Positions 9,485-21,215 of a DNA stretch of 60,741 bases are shown here, piece by piece (positions within the stretch are counted from its first letter, which is position 1; the number at the start of each line of letters is the position of its first letter). The DNA lies in NCBI RefSeq assembly GCF_000314995.1, contig NZ_BAEO01000028.1:1-60741 (forward strand), written 5' to 3'. The notes below the pieces were generated by a model that made no database searches, had not been told where the DNA came from, and saw only the letters and a program-made list of their open reading frames with translations. This DNA is from Paraglaciecola arctica BSs20135. Lineage in GTDB: Bacteria > Pseudomonadota > Gammaproteobacteria > Enterobacterales > Alteromonadaceae. The translations under genes and the position numbers were made by a program.

Positions 9485-10810
9485 ATGTCACAAAATTTAG
9501 TATCCGATAAAATGCAGCATACCGTTGGAGAATGGTTCACAAAAATACACTTCAACCGCAAGCATTTGTTGATAGGTATGTGCCTATTTATGGCTTTTGC
9601 CATCGAGTCATGGGAAATGATGATCCTAATTTACAACAGTGGCGCGATAGCACAAGAATTTGAGCTTTCGACTACTCAAGTGGGCTCCCTTATTTCTGCC
9701 TTATTTTTAGGCATGATCCCCGGCGCTTTGTTTTGGGGCAGGTTAATGGGGCAGATAGGGCGTAAAAAAACCTTAATATTAAGTCTTGCTCTGTACGGGA
9801 TATTCCCTCTCATCAGTGCATTTTCAACCTCTTATGAAATGTTATGGGCGACTCGTTTCTTATGTGGTGTGGTATTAGTCGGCAGCCTAGTGGTCACATT
9901 TCCGTATTTCGAAGAAATAGTTCCTGTTGCATCAAGAGGCAAAGCCACGGTTTATCTGTCGTCTGGTTGGCCTGTAGGTGTGTTAATCGCTATCGGTATT
10001 ACCTTTGCCCTAGAACCAATGGGGTGGCGCGTTATAGTTGGCATGGGTGCATTCACATCACTGTGGGCCATAATCATCTGGAAATTTGTCCCAGAATCAC
10101 CTTATTGGTTAGCAGAAAAAAATGATGCTGATGGTGCTGCACAATCCATAACCATTCTTTGTAACGGGCAATTCAATAACCCTCAAGTGATATTAGAAAC
10201 ACAGCATTCATCTCCATCTGGCAACTTATTAGATTTATTTAAAGGAGCTGTAGCTAAAACCACATTTTTACAAATAACCATCAACTTTTGCTTTTCTTGG
10301 GGCTACTGGGCCATGGCCAGTTGGATGCCACTATTACTCAGTAAAAAAGGACTCAGCACACCTGAAGGTTTGGGATTTTTGGCCATATCTGCGTTATTTA
10401 TGTTCCCCGGATATATATCCGCCAGTTATTTAACTGGGAAATTTGGAAGAAAAAAAATAATGGTGATTTACGTGTTTATGGCCGCTATTGCAGGATTTGC
10501 CTTGGCTAAATCAACCAATGTTAATGAACTATATTTTTGGAATTTTACTTTATCGTTCTTCAGCCTCGGCGCTTGGGGTGTATGGAATACATGGTTAGGC
10601 GAAGTGTACGATACTCGAAATAGAGGAAATGGTACCGCCGTAGGTGTGGTATCTCAGCGGGTTGCTAATTCTATTGCACCGATAGTCATTGGCTCGATTT
10701 TAGCCAGCAGTAGCTTTAATTTCACCGTAGCCTTTATTTCGATGTTTTTTATATTAACGTTAATCGCGACCTTATTTTTAAAGGAAACAGAGGGTGTTTC
10801 CTTAAAATAA
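9485..10810 (+). CDS. MFS transporter of the hydantoinase operon
   Basis: A 441-residue major-facilitator protein with about 12 hydrophobic segments. The loop 2-3 signature is visible as GALFWGRLMGQIGRKK, and a second half-motif as TGKFGRKKIM. The region PESPYWLAEK before the central loop is typical of the metabolite:H+ and SV2/sugar-type porters. It closes the operon of TonB receptor, HyuA, HyuB and cyclophilin, so I infer that it carries the substrate across the inner membrane. Substrate identity is not readable. An aromatic-acid or niacin-type porter is the closest sub-family resemblance, held loosely. Confidence 0.88.
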   Translation: MSQNLVSDKMQHTVGEWFTKIHFNRKHLLIGMCLFMAFAIESWEMMILIYNSGAIAQEFELSTTQVGSLISALFLGMIPGALFWGRLMGQIGRKKTLILSLALYGIFPLISAFSTSYEMLWATRFLCGVVLVGSLVVTFPYFEEIVPVASRGKATVYLSSGWPVGVLIAIGITFALEPMGWRVIVGMGAFTSLWAIIIWKFVPESPYWLAEKNDADGAAQSITILCNGQFNNPQVILETQHSSPSGNLLDLFKGAVAKTTFLQITINFCFSWGYWAMASWMPLLLSKKGLSTPEGLGFLAISALFMFPGYISASYLTGKFGRKKIMVIYVFMAAIAGFALAKSTNVNELYFWNFTLSFFSLGAWGVWNTWLGEVYDTRNRGNGTAVGVVSQRVANSIAPIVIGSILASSSFNFTVAFISMFFILTLIATLFLKETEGVSLK

Positions 10811-10868
10811 GTACCCACAGTTTTAATCGTGATGACACACAAAGATGTTAATAATAGGAGAATCAATC

Positions 10869-11005
10869 ATGCCACGCGAATGGGTAATTGATAGCTACTA
10901 TGGTTTGAAGGCCTGCGTTTAACAAACTGCTCTGCCGAAGAACCAGGACCAACAGAAGTCCGCCTTAGAATAGAAGCTTTTGCTTTAAACTTCAGCCTAA
11001 AGTAG
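10869..11005 (+). pseudogene. Remnant of an MDR (zinc-type) alcohol dehydrogenase/quinone reductase
   Basis: A ribosome site (ATAGGAG) and ATG 10869 begin a frame reading MPREWVIDSYYGLK, which then stops. Shifting frame by one base at about 10911 gives GLRLTNCSAEEPGPTEVRLR and then IEAFALNFSLK before a TAG at 11003-11005. The blocks PGPTEVRLRIEAFALNF are the classic N-terminal strand of medium-chain dehydrogenases/quinone reductases. Only about 45 of the usual 330 or so residues survive, and nothing similar follows. It sits directly downstream of the MFS gene, so the intact gene was probably the last member of this operon. Confidence 0.75.
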
Positions 11006-11046
11006 TCAGAAGTTAAGTCTTCACAACTATTGATAATTATTAATGA

Positions 11047-11069
11047 AAAAGCTGGGAAAACCAGCTTAA
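11047..11069 (-). terminator. Rho-independent terminator after nfeD
   Basis: Inverted repeat AAGCTGG (11049-11055) and CCAGCTT (11061-11067) with a 5-base loop. Read on the minus strand, the stem runs into a short T run, so it terminates the qmcA-nfeD transcript. Confidence 0.7.
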
Positions 11070-11089
11070 CATCGCTGTTTATCAATTAG

Positions 11090-11542
11090 TTAAATCGATT
11101 TAATGTGAAAGACCCCCACATCAGCTTCTATCACTTCCACCTTAGTACCAGAGACCAAATGTTCACTGGCAATTAGTTTCCAGTCGATACCTGAATAGCG
11201 ATATACAGGTGTCAATTCAGGGGCGACATCTTCTACTAATACAAAGCTATGACCTACTAAATCACTTTTAGCTTTTGTTGTGTCCACCTTAGCTTGCATA
11301 TTTTTTAAAGGTTTCCATAACAAAACAGCTGATAATGCCGTTAGAACACCAGTGCTAAGCATTGCCGATAACAAAGTATCTGGGATAATACCCACATATA
11401 ATAAACCTGAGGTTACCACTGCGGCGCAACCGACAAAAAACAGTACAAAGGTTGAGAAACCCAGTACCGCAATTTCAATTGCTAACAGAAGAATGCCGAG
11501 AATGAGCAAACTTTCAGCTAAATTATTGAATGCCCAATCCAT
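11090..11542 (-). CDS. NfeD-like membrane protein (YbbJ type)
   Basis: A 150-residue protein with two or three hydrophobic segments (LLILGILLLAIEIAVLGF at about 12-29, then about 31-72) and a C-terminal soluble OB-fold-like region (DLVGHSFVLVEDVAPE onward, ending KVEVIEADVGVFHIK). This is the short NfeD1b/YbbJ form without the protease domain. It follows qmcA with a 3-base gap, the usual stomatin-NfeD operon. Family knowledge: NfeD proteins partner with SPFH proteins in membrane quality control or microdomains; the exact role is unsettled. Confidence 0.88.
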   Translation of the reverse strand: MDWAFNNLAESLLILGILLLAIEIAVLGFSTFVLFFVGCAAVVTSGLLYVGIIPDTLLSAMLSTGVLTALSAVLLWKPLKNMQAKVDTTKAKSDLVGHSFVLVEDVAPELTPVYRYSGIDWKLIASEHLVSGTKVEVIEADVGVFHIKSI

Positions 11543-11545
11543 AGA

Positions 11546-12481
11546 TTACCCCTTATTTAACTGATTAATAATGGTCATGGCTTGTGCCACTACACCTGCT
11601 GCTTCTGTGGAGCTATCAGGTAACAATACAACTGAAGACTCTTTGGCAATGGCATGTTTTGCTTCAATGGCTTTAGTGGCCAAATCAAGCTGAATGGCTT
11701 TTTGCCCTTCTTCTGTAGCTGCAGCTTCACCCACTTGACGCAATGCTTCTGCTTGTGCGGTGGCCACTGCAACTATTGCTTTTGCTTCGCCTTCAGCTCG
11801 CAGAACTTGTTCTTCTTTGTCGGCTTCAGCGGCCAAAACAACTGAGGCTTTTTCACCCTCTGCACGGTTAATTGCCGCTTGTCTGTCACCTTCAGATTCT
11901 AAAATTTGTGCTCGTTTCACCCTTTCGGCTTTCATTTGCGCTTCCATGGCTTCCATCACAGATTGCGGCGGCACAATATCTTTGATCTCATAACGAAGTA
12001 CCTGAATACCCCAAGGGCCAGCCGCTTCATTAATGGCCGAAACAATATTAGTATTTAGCACATCACGCTCTTCGAAGGTTTTATCCAATTCCATTTTACC
12101 TAACTCAGAACGCATAGTAGTTTGCGCTAATTGAGTGACTGCAAATTCGTAATCGTCTATTCCATAGGTTGCTTTATAGGGATCAAGCACTCGAAAATAC
12201 AAAACACCGTCCACTGACAGAGAGATATTATCTTTAGTAATGGCGCTTTGTTCAGGTACGTCTACGGCTTTTTCTTTTAACGAGCGATCCGCAGAAATAC
12301 GGTCGATAAAAGGTATAATAAAATTTAAGCCAGCTTCTTTAGTTGACTGAAATTTACCAAAACGCTCAATCAGATAAGCACGGTTTTGTGGAACAAACTT
12401 AATGGAGGTTTTGAGGAGCACCACCACAAACACTAAAACGAGAGTTTGTGCGGTAAAAATATAATCGAGTAATACTTCCAT
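11546..12481 (-). CDS. qmcA: SPFH/stomatin-family membrane protease-associated protein QmcA
   Basis: A 311-residue slipin. One N-terminal membrane segment (about 8-24) is followed by the SPFH domain (PQNRAYLIERFGKFQSTKEA, then GLNFIIPFIDRI) and a long charged, Ala/Glu-rich coiled coil (about 185-250, with RAEGEKASVVLAAEADKEE). The length and composition match E. coli QmcA (YbbK). Family knowledge: it forms large membrane-anchored oligomers and is linked to FtsH-type quality control. Operon with the NfeD-like gene. Confidence 0.9.
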   Translation of the reverse strand: MEVLLDYIFTAQTLVLVFVVVLLKTSIKFVPQNRAYLIERFGKFQSTKEAGLNFIIPFIDRISADRSLKEKAVDVPEQSAITKDNISLSVDGVLYFRVLDPYKATYGIDDYEFAVTQLAQTTMRSELGKMELDKTFEERDVLNTNIVSAINEAAGPWGIQVLRYEIKDIVPPQSVMEAMEAQMKAERVKRAQILESEGDRQAAINRAEGEKASVVLAAEADKEEQVLRAEGEAKAIVAVATAQAEALRQVGEAAATEEGQKAIQLDLATKAIEAKHAIAKESSVVLLPDSSTEAAGVVAQAMTIINQLNKG

Positions 12482-12568
12482 AACTGACTTCCTTATTCGA
12501 CACGGCTATAATCGCCGCAATTTAAGATATATGGCCAAACTAGGCCATTTTCAAGCTTTGTTGAGCCA

Positions 12569-13012
12569 CTAGTTTAGCCAAGCATAACTGAATTTCATAA
12601 ATACTGAACGTTCATTTTTGGTTAAAGTGGTTTGCACATCATCTTGATAGGCAGAGTCTGAATTGTCGTCACAAAACTCTTTATATAAGTCAATTGGATA
12701 TAGAGTATCAGAGCGCAATATTTGCGCTCGAAAGGTGACTTTATCCGTTAGCTGATATTTAGTATCAATGCCATTAATGTAGTTGTAATAACCTTCTGCA
12801 TCACGCACAGTCTCGGTCCAGCCAATTGACAATTGCTCAGATAAATCATAACGATAACGTAGCGCTAAGTTGATTGACTGCTGTTCAACATTAGCAACAC
12901 TAGAGCCCAAGTTACCGGGGGCCCAAAAAGTTGTAGATCCATCATTGGCAATAAACAAACCGAAAGTATGTTGATCAATTCACCCAGTCACTTCGACGAG
13001 TTACATTTACTC
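12569..13012 (-). pseudogene. C-terminal remnant of an outer-membrane beta-barrel protein (DUF5916-like)
   Basis: The last 129 codons are open from a TTG only, with no good start. They end in KNERSVFMKFSYAWLN, a typical final barrel strand, and are rich in alternating aromatic residues (LALRYRYDLSEQLSIGW). Just upstream, a different frame reads NLGVNVTRRSDWVN before a stop, and the main frame then resumes as DQHTFGLFIAND. This indicates a frameshift near 12975 in a once longer gene. The bulk of the gene is missing; the diguanylate cyclase gene lies immediately upstream. Resemblance to the C-terminus of DUF5916/carbohydrate-binding barrels is from memory and moderate. Confidence 0.65.
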
Positions 13013-13024
13013 CTAAGTTTCATA

Positions 13025-14098
13025 TCAATCTGAATCTTGCGTGGCAACCACAACCTTATTACGTCCAGCATGTTTAGCTTCATATAGAGCTTTGTCAGCG
13101 CTGGAGAACGTGTGGCTAATGGATCTATCAGGGTGAAATTGTGCCACACCAATACTAACAGTCACGCGACCAACAGTTGCAAAATCATGCTGCGCTACCC
13201 CCTCCCTTATCCTTTGCGCCAATACTTCAGCAACTGCTAATTCAGTGCCATTAGCTATGGCTAAAAATTCTTCACCGCCCCACCTACCAATAGTATCGTC
13301 GGGCCGTAAACTATTTTCTATACATTGAGTCAGTTCGCGCAATATGTCATCACCCACTAAATGCCCGTGGGTATCATTTATTGCCTTAAAGTGGTCAACA
13401 TCTATCAACAGCAATGAAAACGCCGAGTAATCTGTAGCCATAGTATTTAACTTGCGTTGCAACATACGCCTGTTACCTATGCCCAACAAACCGTCAATGT
13501 TGGCTGCTTTTTCCATTTTTTCTGCACGTAGGTTTGATGCGTCTTTGGTCATTTTAAGTTTGACTATGCCAAACAGACAAAAAATGCAAACTCCCTGTGA
13601 AAATGCGGCATTGAGCAGTAAAGCTTGCAATACAGTATTTTCAAGCTCAAATACATCGGCATGAGCCAAAAATAACATTAACAACATTAAGCAATAAATA
13701 CCTATAGCACTCAAAATCGCTTGTTTGTTAGACAAAAATAAAAACGACACTATATAAATAATGGGCACCCACTGCAGCGTTGAGGCTATGCTGTAAATGG
13801 TGCCAGAATTAGCAGCTTGTAAAAAAGTGATAACGGTAAGAGAAAGCAGATACAAGGTTAAATAGATAAAAGTAAAAACACGAGCAATATGGGGGTTTTT
13901 AGCAAAATAACTCAGCCAAAAACAAATAGGCAATACTACAAGACTAATTATATAACCATAACGATCGTAATCAAAAATCACATCTAGGCTTTCCTCTATA
14001 GCCCAGACAAAACATATGGCAACCATCACGACCAATAACACTAAGTTAAAAATTTTGTCACTGTTATTAACTAGCGTCTTTAGTTTTCGTAAAATCAA
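13025..14098 (-). CDS. Membrane diguanylate cyclase (GGDEF domain)
   Basis: An enzyme that makes cyclic di-GMP from GTP. The N-terminal half has about six hydrophobic segments (roughly residues 15-185), and the C-terminal half is a GGDEF domain: LLLIDVDHFKAINDTHGH, then WGGEEFLAI (active GGEEF signature) and VTVSIGVAQF. I place the start at TTG 14098, because a strong GGAGGT lies 6 bases upstream. A frame-extending TTG at 14128 has no such site and would add 10 residues. No clear inhibitory RxxD is seen before GGEEF (it reads DDTIGRW). It lies 3' of pepQ on the same strand, with a gap of about 40 bases. Confidence 0.9.
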   Translation of the reverse strand: MILRKLKTLVNNSDKIFNLVLLVVMVAICFVWAIEESLDVIFDYDRYGYIISLVVLPICFWLSYFAKNPHIARVFTFIYLTLYLLSLTVITFLQAANSGTIYSIASTLQWVPIIYIVSFLFLSNKQAILSAIGIYCLMLLMLFLAHADVFELENTVLQALLLNAAFSQGVCIFCLFGIVKLKMTKDASNLRAEKMEKAANIDGLLGIGNRRMLQRKLNTMATDYSAFSLLLIDVDHFKAINDTHGHLVGDDILRELTQCIENSLRPDDTIGRWGGEEFLAIANGTELAVAEVLAQRIREGVAQHDFATVGRVTVSIGVAQFHPDRSISHTFSSADKALYEAKHAGRNKVVVATQDSD

Positions 14099-14139
14099 GC
14101 ATCTACCTCCGTAGCCAAGAAAACTCAACTTTTCAAAGG

Positions 14140-15495
<1,356 letters not shown>

Positions 15496-15564
15496 TTATC
15501 AAATAATATAACCATAGAATAACATAAGGTTAGCGGTTGTTGACCTATTGTGTTGGAGGTCTAC

Positions 15565-17503
15565 CTAACTTTTGGGTTGTATTTGCATAGTAGCCAGATC
15601 CTTAAACAAATTCTCGCTGCTTCCTAAATGTTGGCGATATATTTGTTGATAAGCCAGCACTGCCTTAACGTAATTACGGGTTTCTTTATAGGGAATAGTT
15701 TCAATCCATAAGTCCAAGGGAATATTTCCTTTTTCAGGTAACCACTGCTGTACCCTGCGCCAACCGGCATTATAAGACGCGGTGGCTAGAATAGGATTAT
15801 TATCCATTTTGTCCATTAGGTAACGCATATACTGAGTACCTAATTCAACATTTCTATTAGGATTAAATAGGCTGTTTCTTTTAACTTTTTCTTTAGAAAG
15901 ATAACGTGCGGTACCCGGCATGACTTGCATCAAACCCAACGCCCCTGCATGAGAAGCGGCATCAGGCATAAAAGAACTTTCACGTCTGACAATTGCATAT
16001 GCCCACGCAACATCAATATTATTTTTCTTAGCATTACTTTGTAGTTGGCTATCAAATGGCATGGGGAAACGTCGGCTCAAATCATCCAGATAACCAGATC
16101 TGGAAAAACCAAAAATAGCTTGATCATGCCAATTATGCTGACTAGCCACTACAGCTGCAGTTATCTTTTGCTGTTTTGTTAATTGGCTTTGTAAAAATAT
16201 CCACTCTCGCCTTGCACTAAGGTTACGGCCCAACGCTCGGAACTCAAATGCTCTTTGTGCAGCAGGCAGTGCCGCTAGTTCATCCAAATCGCCTTGCGCG
16301 ATCAGCAGTGGATTATCATTTAAACTCGCCATTTCAGATAGTTGTCCGCTGGCCAAAAAACCATAATAGTGGCGTTGTTTGGCTAATTTATGCAAACCCT
16401 TATCAGCTAATTCATCGGCACCTACTTTCTCATAAGCCCGAGCTTTCCAATATTGAAACACATTGCCATCGGCTATTTTGTCAGGCACAAAGTTTATGAC
16501 ATCTAACGCCTGCTGCCAGTTTCGTTGCCTTAACACATGGGCTAAATGCCATCGTAGTAATTCTGCATCAGGCTCAAAATTTGCCGCTTTTTCCAACCAA
16601 ACATCGGCTTGTTGGTGATCTGCTAACGCTAAAAAAAATCGCAAATCGGTGAGATATTTGTTTTAGTTGGGGAGCTGAAAACGTAAATTTATTCGACAGT
16701 TTTTCCCAACTACGTAAGGCTAAATCTCGGTCATTACTGATTAACCGCTTTAACCCGTAGACCAGTATCTCAGTTTCTTTCTCTGGATATTTAGCCGGAA
16801 ATTTAGATAAGCGAGATACTTGGCTGGGCAAACGACGCACCTCTAACCAAAGATCAGCCAAATATTGTTGTTCTTTGGGCAGCAAGGTTTTCAAATAGGG
16901 GATAAGCGTGTGATTGCCACCATCAGCCGCTAAAGATAACCTTTTCCATACGAGCTCTGGTGTGCGCTTACCAGCTTTTTGCCATTGCTTAAATAATCCG
17001 TCACATTCATTAGGCTGTGATTTACCTACCACCCACAGGTTTTCTGCCAGCTCAAATGCTTGTGCATTAGTCAGATCTTTCTGCAGTAATATTTCTGCAT
17101 ACGTACAATTCAATGGGGTGTTACCCATATCCCGATAAAAATGGCTAAACAATTCAGGTTGATTTTGTTTAGCCAAATAAACTAACCACTTTTTGCGTAA
17201 AGGTCTATCAAGGGGAGAAGATTCATATTTGGCTAAAAAACTTTCTATTTGTTTCTTATTTGCCATAAAAGGAAACTTAGTTAGGGTTCTTAATTCAACG
17301 TAGGGCTTTAGAGGATAACCCTCTAATTGTTCCATCAATTTCTTAAAGGCACCGCTATTTGGGTTGTGTGCGAGCCGCTCAGCTTTAATAAAAAGCGCAC
17401 GTTGCTGCTCACGATCAAGTGTAGGCGTTGCCAGTACAGCCTGAGTAAACAAACTACTAGCGATTAGGAAACAAAAAAAATATCGAATGCTCACAAATTC
17501 CAA
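15565..17503 (-). pseudogene. slt: Soluble lytic murein transglycosylase, split by a frameshift in an A8/T8 run
   Basis: Two overlapping frames together make one Slt70-like protein of about 645 residues, the normal length. The upstream part (start TTG 17503, or more likely GTG at 17494) has a signal peptide ending QAVLATPT and the helical U-domain. It runs out of frame after HRFAIFF. The downstream part resumes as LALADHQQADVWLEKA and carries the catalytic domain: RRESSFMPDAASHAGALGLM (Glu catalytic) and ASYNAGWRRVQQWL. The switch falls on A8 at 16631-16638 (T8 in the coding strand); seven bases would restore one frame. Periplasmic, cleaves peptidoglycan to 1,6-anhydro-muropeptides. It could be a sequencing error, a real loss, or slippage-rescued expression. 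Confidence 0.9.
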
Positions 17504-17594
17504 AATATATAATGAAGGGCCAACTAAAGTGTAGACCCGATACTAACAAACTTGTTTGCGGATAAATGCGTGTATTTTAAATAATTATTATTTT

Positions 17595-17611
17595 AACTGG
17601 CATGACCAGTT
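17595..17611. promoter_or_regulatory. FadR-like operator upstream of fadBA
   Basis: AACTGGCATGACCAGTT is a near-perfect palindrome matching the FadR recognition pattern (CTGG and CCAG half-sites around a TNNGA-like core). It lies about 170 bases upstream of fadB. Family knowledge: FadR represses fadBA in gammaproteobacteria and is released by long-chain acyl-CoA. The match is seen directly; that it is used is inference. Confidence 0.65.
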
Positions 17612-17662
17612 GAATTGATAATATTTACCCGCATGTTAAGACTATGACCTATTTTGTTGAAA

Positions 17663-17704
17663 GTTGTTAAAACTTAGGTTGCTCTTTCAAATAGTTTTAA
17701 CAAC
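17663..17704. repeat. 11-base perfect inverted repeat upstream of fadB
   Basis: GTTGTTAAAAC (17663-17673) and GTTTTAACAAC (17694-17704) are exact reverse complements with 20 bases between. No T run follows, so it is not a simple terminator. It could be a protein site or a leader hairpin between the FadR-like box and fadB. Confidence 0.6.
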
Positions 17705-17781
17705 AATTCATATGGATCTGTATTCGGAGGGCCATGGCCTCCTCCCAACCCACGCTTTGGCGATAGCCACAGGAGATGATA

Positions 17782-19941
17782 ATGATATACGAAGGTAAAA
17801 GCCTCACGGTTAATTTGCTGCAAGATGGCATTGCAGAATTAGTATTTGATGCCCAAGGTTCGGTAAATAAATTCGACCAACAAACTGTTGCAGACTTAGA
17901 TGCTGCAACTCAGGTACTTGCTGCCAATGCTGATGTAAAAGGTGTATTGGTCCGCTCAGCAAAATCTACTTTTATTGTAGGTGCTGATATCACCGAATTT
18001 ACTGGTTTGTTTGATATGCCAGATGAAGAAGTGTTGGCTTGGGTCGGCAAAACCTCCCAAGTATTTGACCGTTTTGAAGACTTGCCTTTTCCCACTATCG
18101 CGGCCGTCAATGGTTTTGCACTAGGTGGCGGTTGTGAAATGACCTTAGCTTGTGATTTTCGAGTGGCTGATACCACTGCTAGCATAGGTTTGCCTGAAGT
18201 GAAGCTAGGCTTAATGCCAGGCTTTGGTGGCACAGTCCGCCTACCTCGACTAATTGGTGCCGATAACGCACTAGAGTGGATGACCACTGGCCGCGACCGT
18301 AAAGCAGCAAAAGCCTTAGCTGAAGGTGCTGTTGATGCAGTAGTTGCACCAGAAAAGCTAACTGAAGCAGCCATGAGCATGCTTAAAGATGCAATCGCAG
18401 GCGACTTTGATTGGCAAGCTCGCCGAGCAGAGAAAAAAGCCCCACTGCAACTCAATCAAAACGAAGCCATGATGAGCTTCTCAACTGCCAAAGCTATGGT
18501 TTTTGCACAGGCTGGCAAACATTACCCAGCGCCCCATATGATGGTAGAGACAATATCAAAAGCAGCAGGTCTTGATAGAGACGGCGCACTAAAACTAGAA
18601 AACCAAGGTTTTGCTAAATTAGCGAAAACCGATGCTGCCAAAGCTCAAGTGGGCATATTTTTGGCTGATCAGTTAGTTAAAAGCAAAGGTAAAAAACAAG
18701 CCAAAGCCGCTAAGAAAACCATTAAACAAACAGCTGTGTTAGGTGCAGGCATTATGGGTGGTGGTATCGCCTACCAGTCTGCGGTGAAAGGCACACCAGT
18801 AATAATGAAAGACATTAACCAAGCCGCATTGGACTTGGGTTTAAAAGAAGCCGCAACTATTTTGGGCAAAGGCATGCAGCGCGGTAAAGTTAATGCAGCC
18901 ACAATGGCTTCAACATTAAATAACATTGTGCCTACCTTAGAATATTCAGCCATTAAAGACGTCGACTTAGTAATTGAAGCGGTAGTCGAAAATCCTAAGG
19001 TCAAAGGTATCGTTTTAGCCGAAACAGAACAGCATGTATCTGATGACACTATTATTTGTTCTAACACCTCGACCATTTCTATTAACCATTTAGCCAAAAG
19101 CTTAAAGAAACCAGAACGTTTCTGTGGCATGCACTTCTTTAACCCAGTGCACAAGATGCCTTTAGTTGAAATTATTCGTGGCGAAAAGACCTCAGAAGAC
19201 ACTATCTCAGCAGTAGTAGCAGCCACCTTAAAAATGGGCAAAACACCCATTGTTGTGAACGACTGCCCAGGCTTTTTAGTTAACCGTGTATTGTTCCCAT
19301 ACTTTGCTGGTTTCAGCAGATTAATCATGGATGGTGCTGACTTTGTTGCCGTTGATAAAGTCATGGAGAAAATCTTTGGCTGGCCAATGGGTCCTGCGTT
19401 TTTGCTTGATGTAGTGGGTATGGATACAGCTGACCATGCGTCTAGCGTAATGTCTGACGGCATTCCAGAACGCATGCAAAAAATTGCTAATGATCCTGTT
19501 ACTTTATTATACAAAGCTAACCGTTTAGGTCAGAAAAATGCCAAAGGTTTCTATAATTTCAGTTTAGACAAACGTGGACGCCCAGCTAAAGTGGCTGCGC
19601 CAGAAGCCTATGAATTATTTGCACCGCATTGCGCAGAAAAGCGTGACTTTGATAAAGATGAAATCATTGCCCGGGTAATGATCCCTATGGCCAATGAAGC
19701 CATTCGTTGTTTAGAAGAAGGTATTGTTGCCAGTGCAGCAGAAGCCGATATGGCACTACTTTATGGCCTAGGTTTTCCTCCCTTTAAAGGCGGCATATTC
19801 CGCTATATAGAGACAATGGGCTTAGCCAACTTTGTAGCATTAGCCGATAAATACGCTGACCTAGGTCCGGTTTATCAGATTTCTGATGGTGTGCGCGAAA
19901 TGGCCGCATCAAACAAATCATATTTTGCGCTGTCTTTATAA
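17782..19941 (+). CDS. fadB: Fatty acid oxidation complex subunit alpha (enoyl-CoA hydratase / 3-hydroxyacyl-CoA dehydrogenase)
   Basis: About 719 residues. The N-terminal crotonase half carries [14 protein letters not shown] and [16 protein letters not shown] blocks. The C-terminal half is a Rossmann dehydrogenase with [14 protein letters not shown] (about 315), [14 protein letters not shown] and [15 protein letters not shown]. It does the hydration and dehydrogenation steps of beta-oxidation and pairs with FadA. I chose ATG 17782, six bases after AGGAG; the upstream ATG 17776 abuts that site, and homologues begin M-I/L-Y-x-G. Followed by fadA 20 bases later. Confidence 0.96.
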   Translation: MIYEGKSLTVNLLQDGIAELVFDAQGSVNKFDQQTVADLDAATQVLAANADVKGVLVRSAKSTFIVGADITEFTGLFDMPDEEVLAWVGKTSQVFDRFEDLPFPTIAAVNGFALGGGCEMTLACDFRVADTTASIGLPEVKLGLMPGFGGTVRLPRLIGADNALEWMTTGRDRKAAKALAEGAVDAVVAPEKLTEAAMSMLKDAIAGDFDWQARRAEKKAPLQLNQNEAMMSFSTAKAMVFAQAGKHYPAPHMMVETISKAAGLDRDGALKLENQGFAKLAKTDAAKAQVGIFLADQLVKSKGKKQAKAAKKTIKQTAVLGAGIMGGGIAYQSAVKGTPVIMKDINQAALDLGLKEAATILGKGMQRGKVNAATMASTLNNIVPTLEYSAIKDVDLVIEAVVENPKVKGIVLAETEQHVSDDTIICSNTSTISINHLAKSLKKPERFCGMHFFNPVHKMPLVEIIRGEKTSEDTISAVVAATLKMGKTPIVVNDCPGFLVNRVLFPYFAGFSRLIMDGADFVAVDKVMEKIFGWPMGPAFLLDVVGMDTADHASSVMSDGIPERMQKIANDPVTLLYKANRLGQKNAKGFYNFSLDKRGRPAKVAAPEAYELFAPHCAEKRDFDKDEIIARVMIPMANEAIRCLEEGIVASAAEADMALLYGLGFPPFKGGIFRYIETMGLANFVALADKYADLGPVYQISDGVREMAASNKSYFALSL

Positions 19942-19952
19942 CAATTCATTAG

Positions 19953-21125
<1,173 letters not shown>

Positions 21126-21148
21126 CTAATTCAAAATTCTAGTTAAAT

Positions 21149-21184
21149 AAAGCACTGCTTCTAATAAAAGCAGTGCTTTTTTTT
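21149..21184 (+). terminator. Rho-independent terminator of fadBA
   Basis: Perfect 12-base stem AAAGCACTGCTT (21149-21160) and AAGCAGTGCTTT (21168-21179), followed by a run of T. Confidence 0.93.
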
Positions 21185-21215
21185 GTGCCATTTTTTATAT
21201 CAATCACCAGTAGAA

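Noticed and set aside
17910-18455. Long minus-strand frame inside fadB
   Set aside because: Shadow frame: it lies wholly inside fadB, whose protein is recognisable throughout.
18771-19514. Second long minus-strand frame inside fadB
   Set aside because: Shadow of fadB codon use; no independent evidence.
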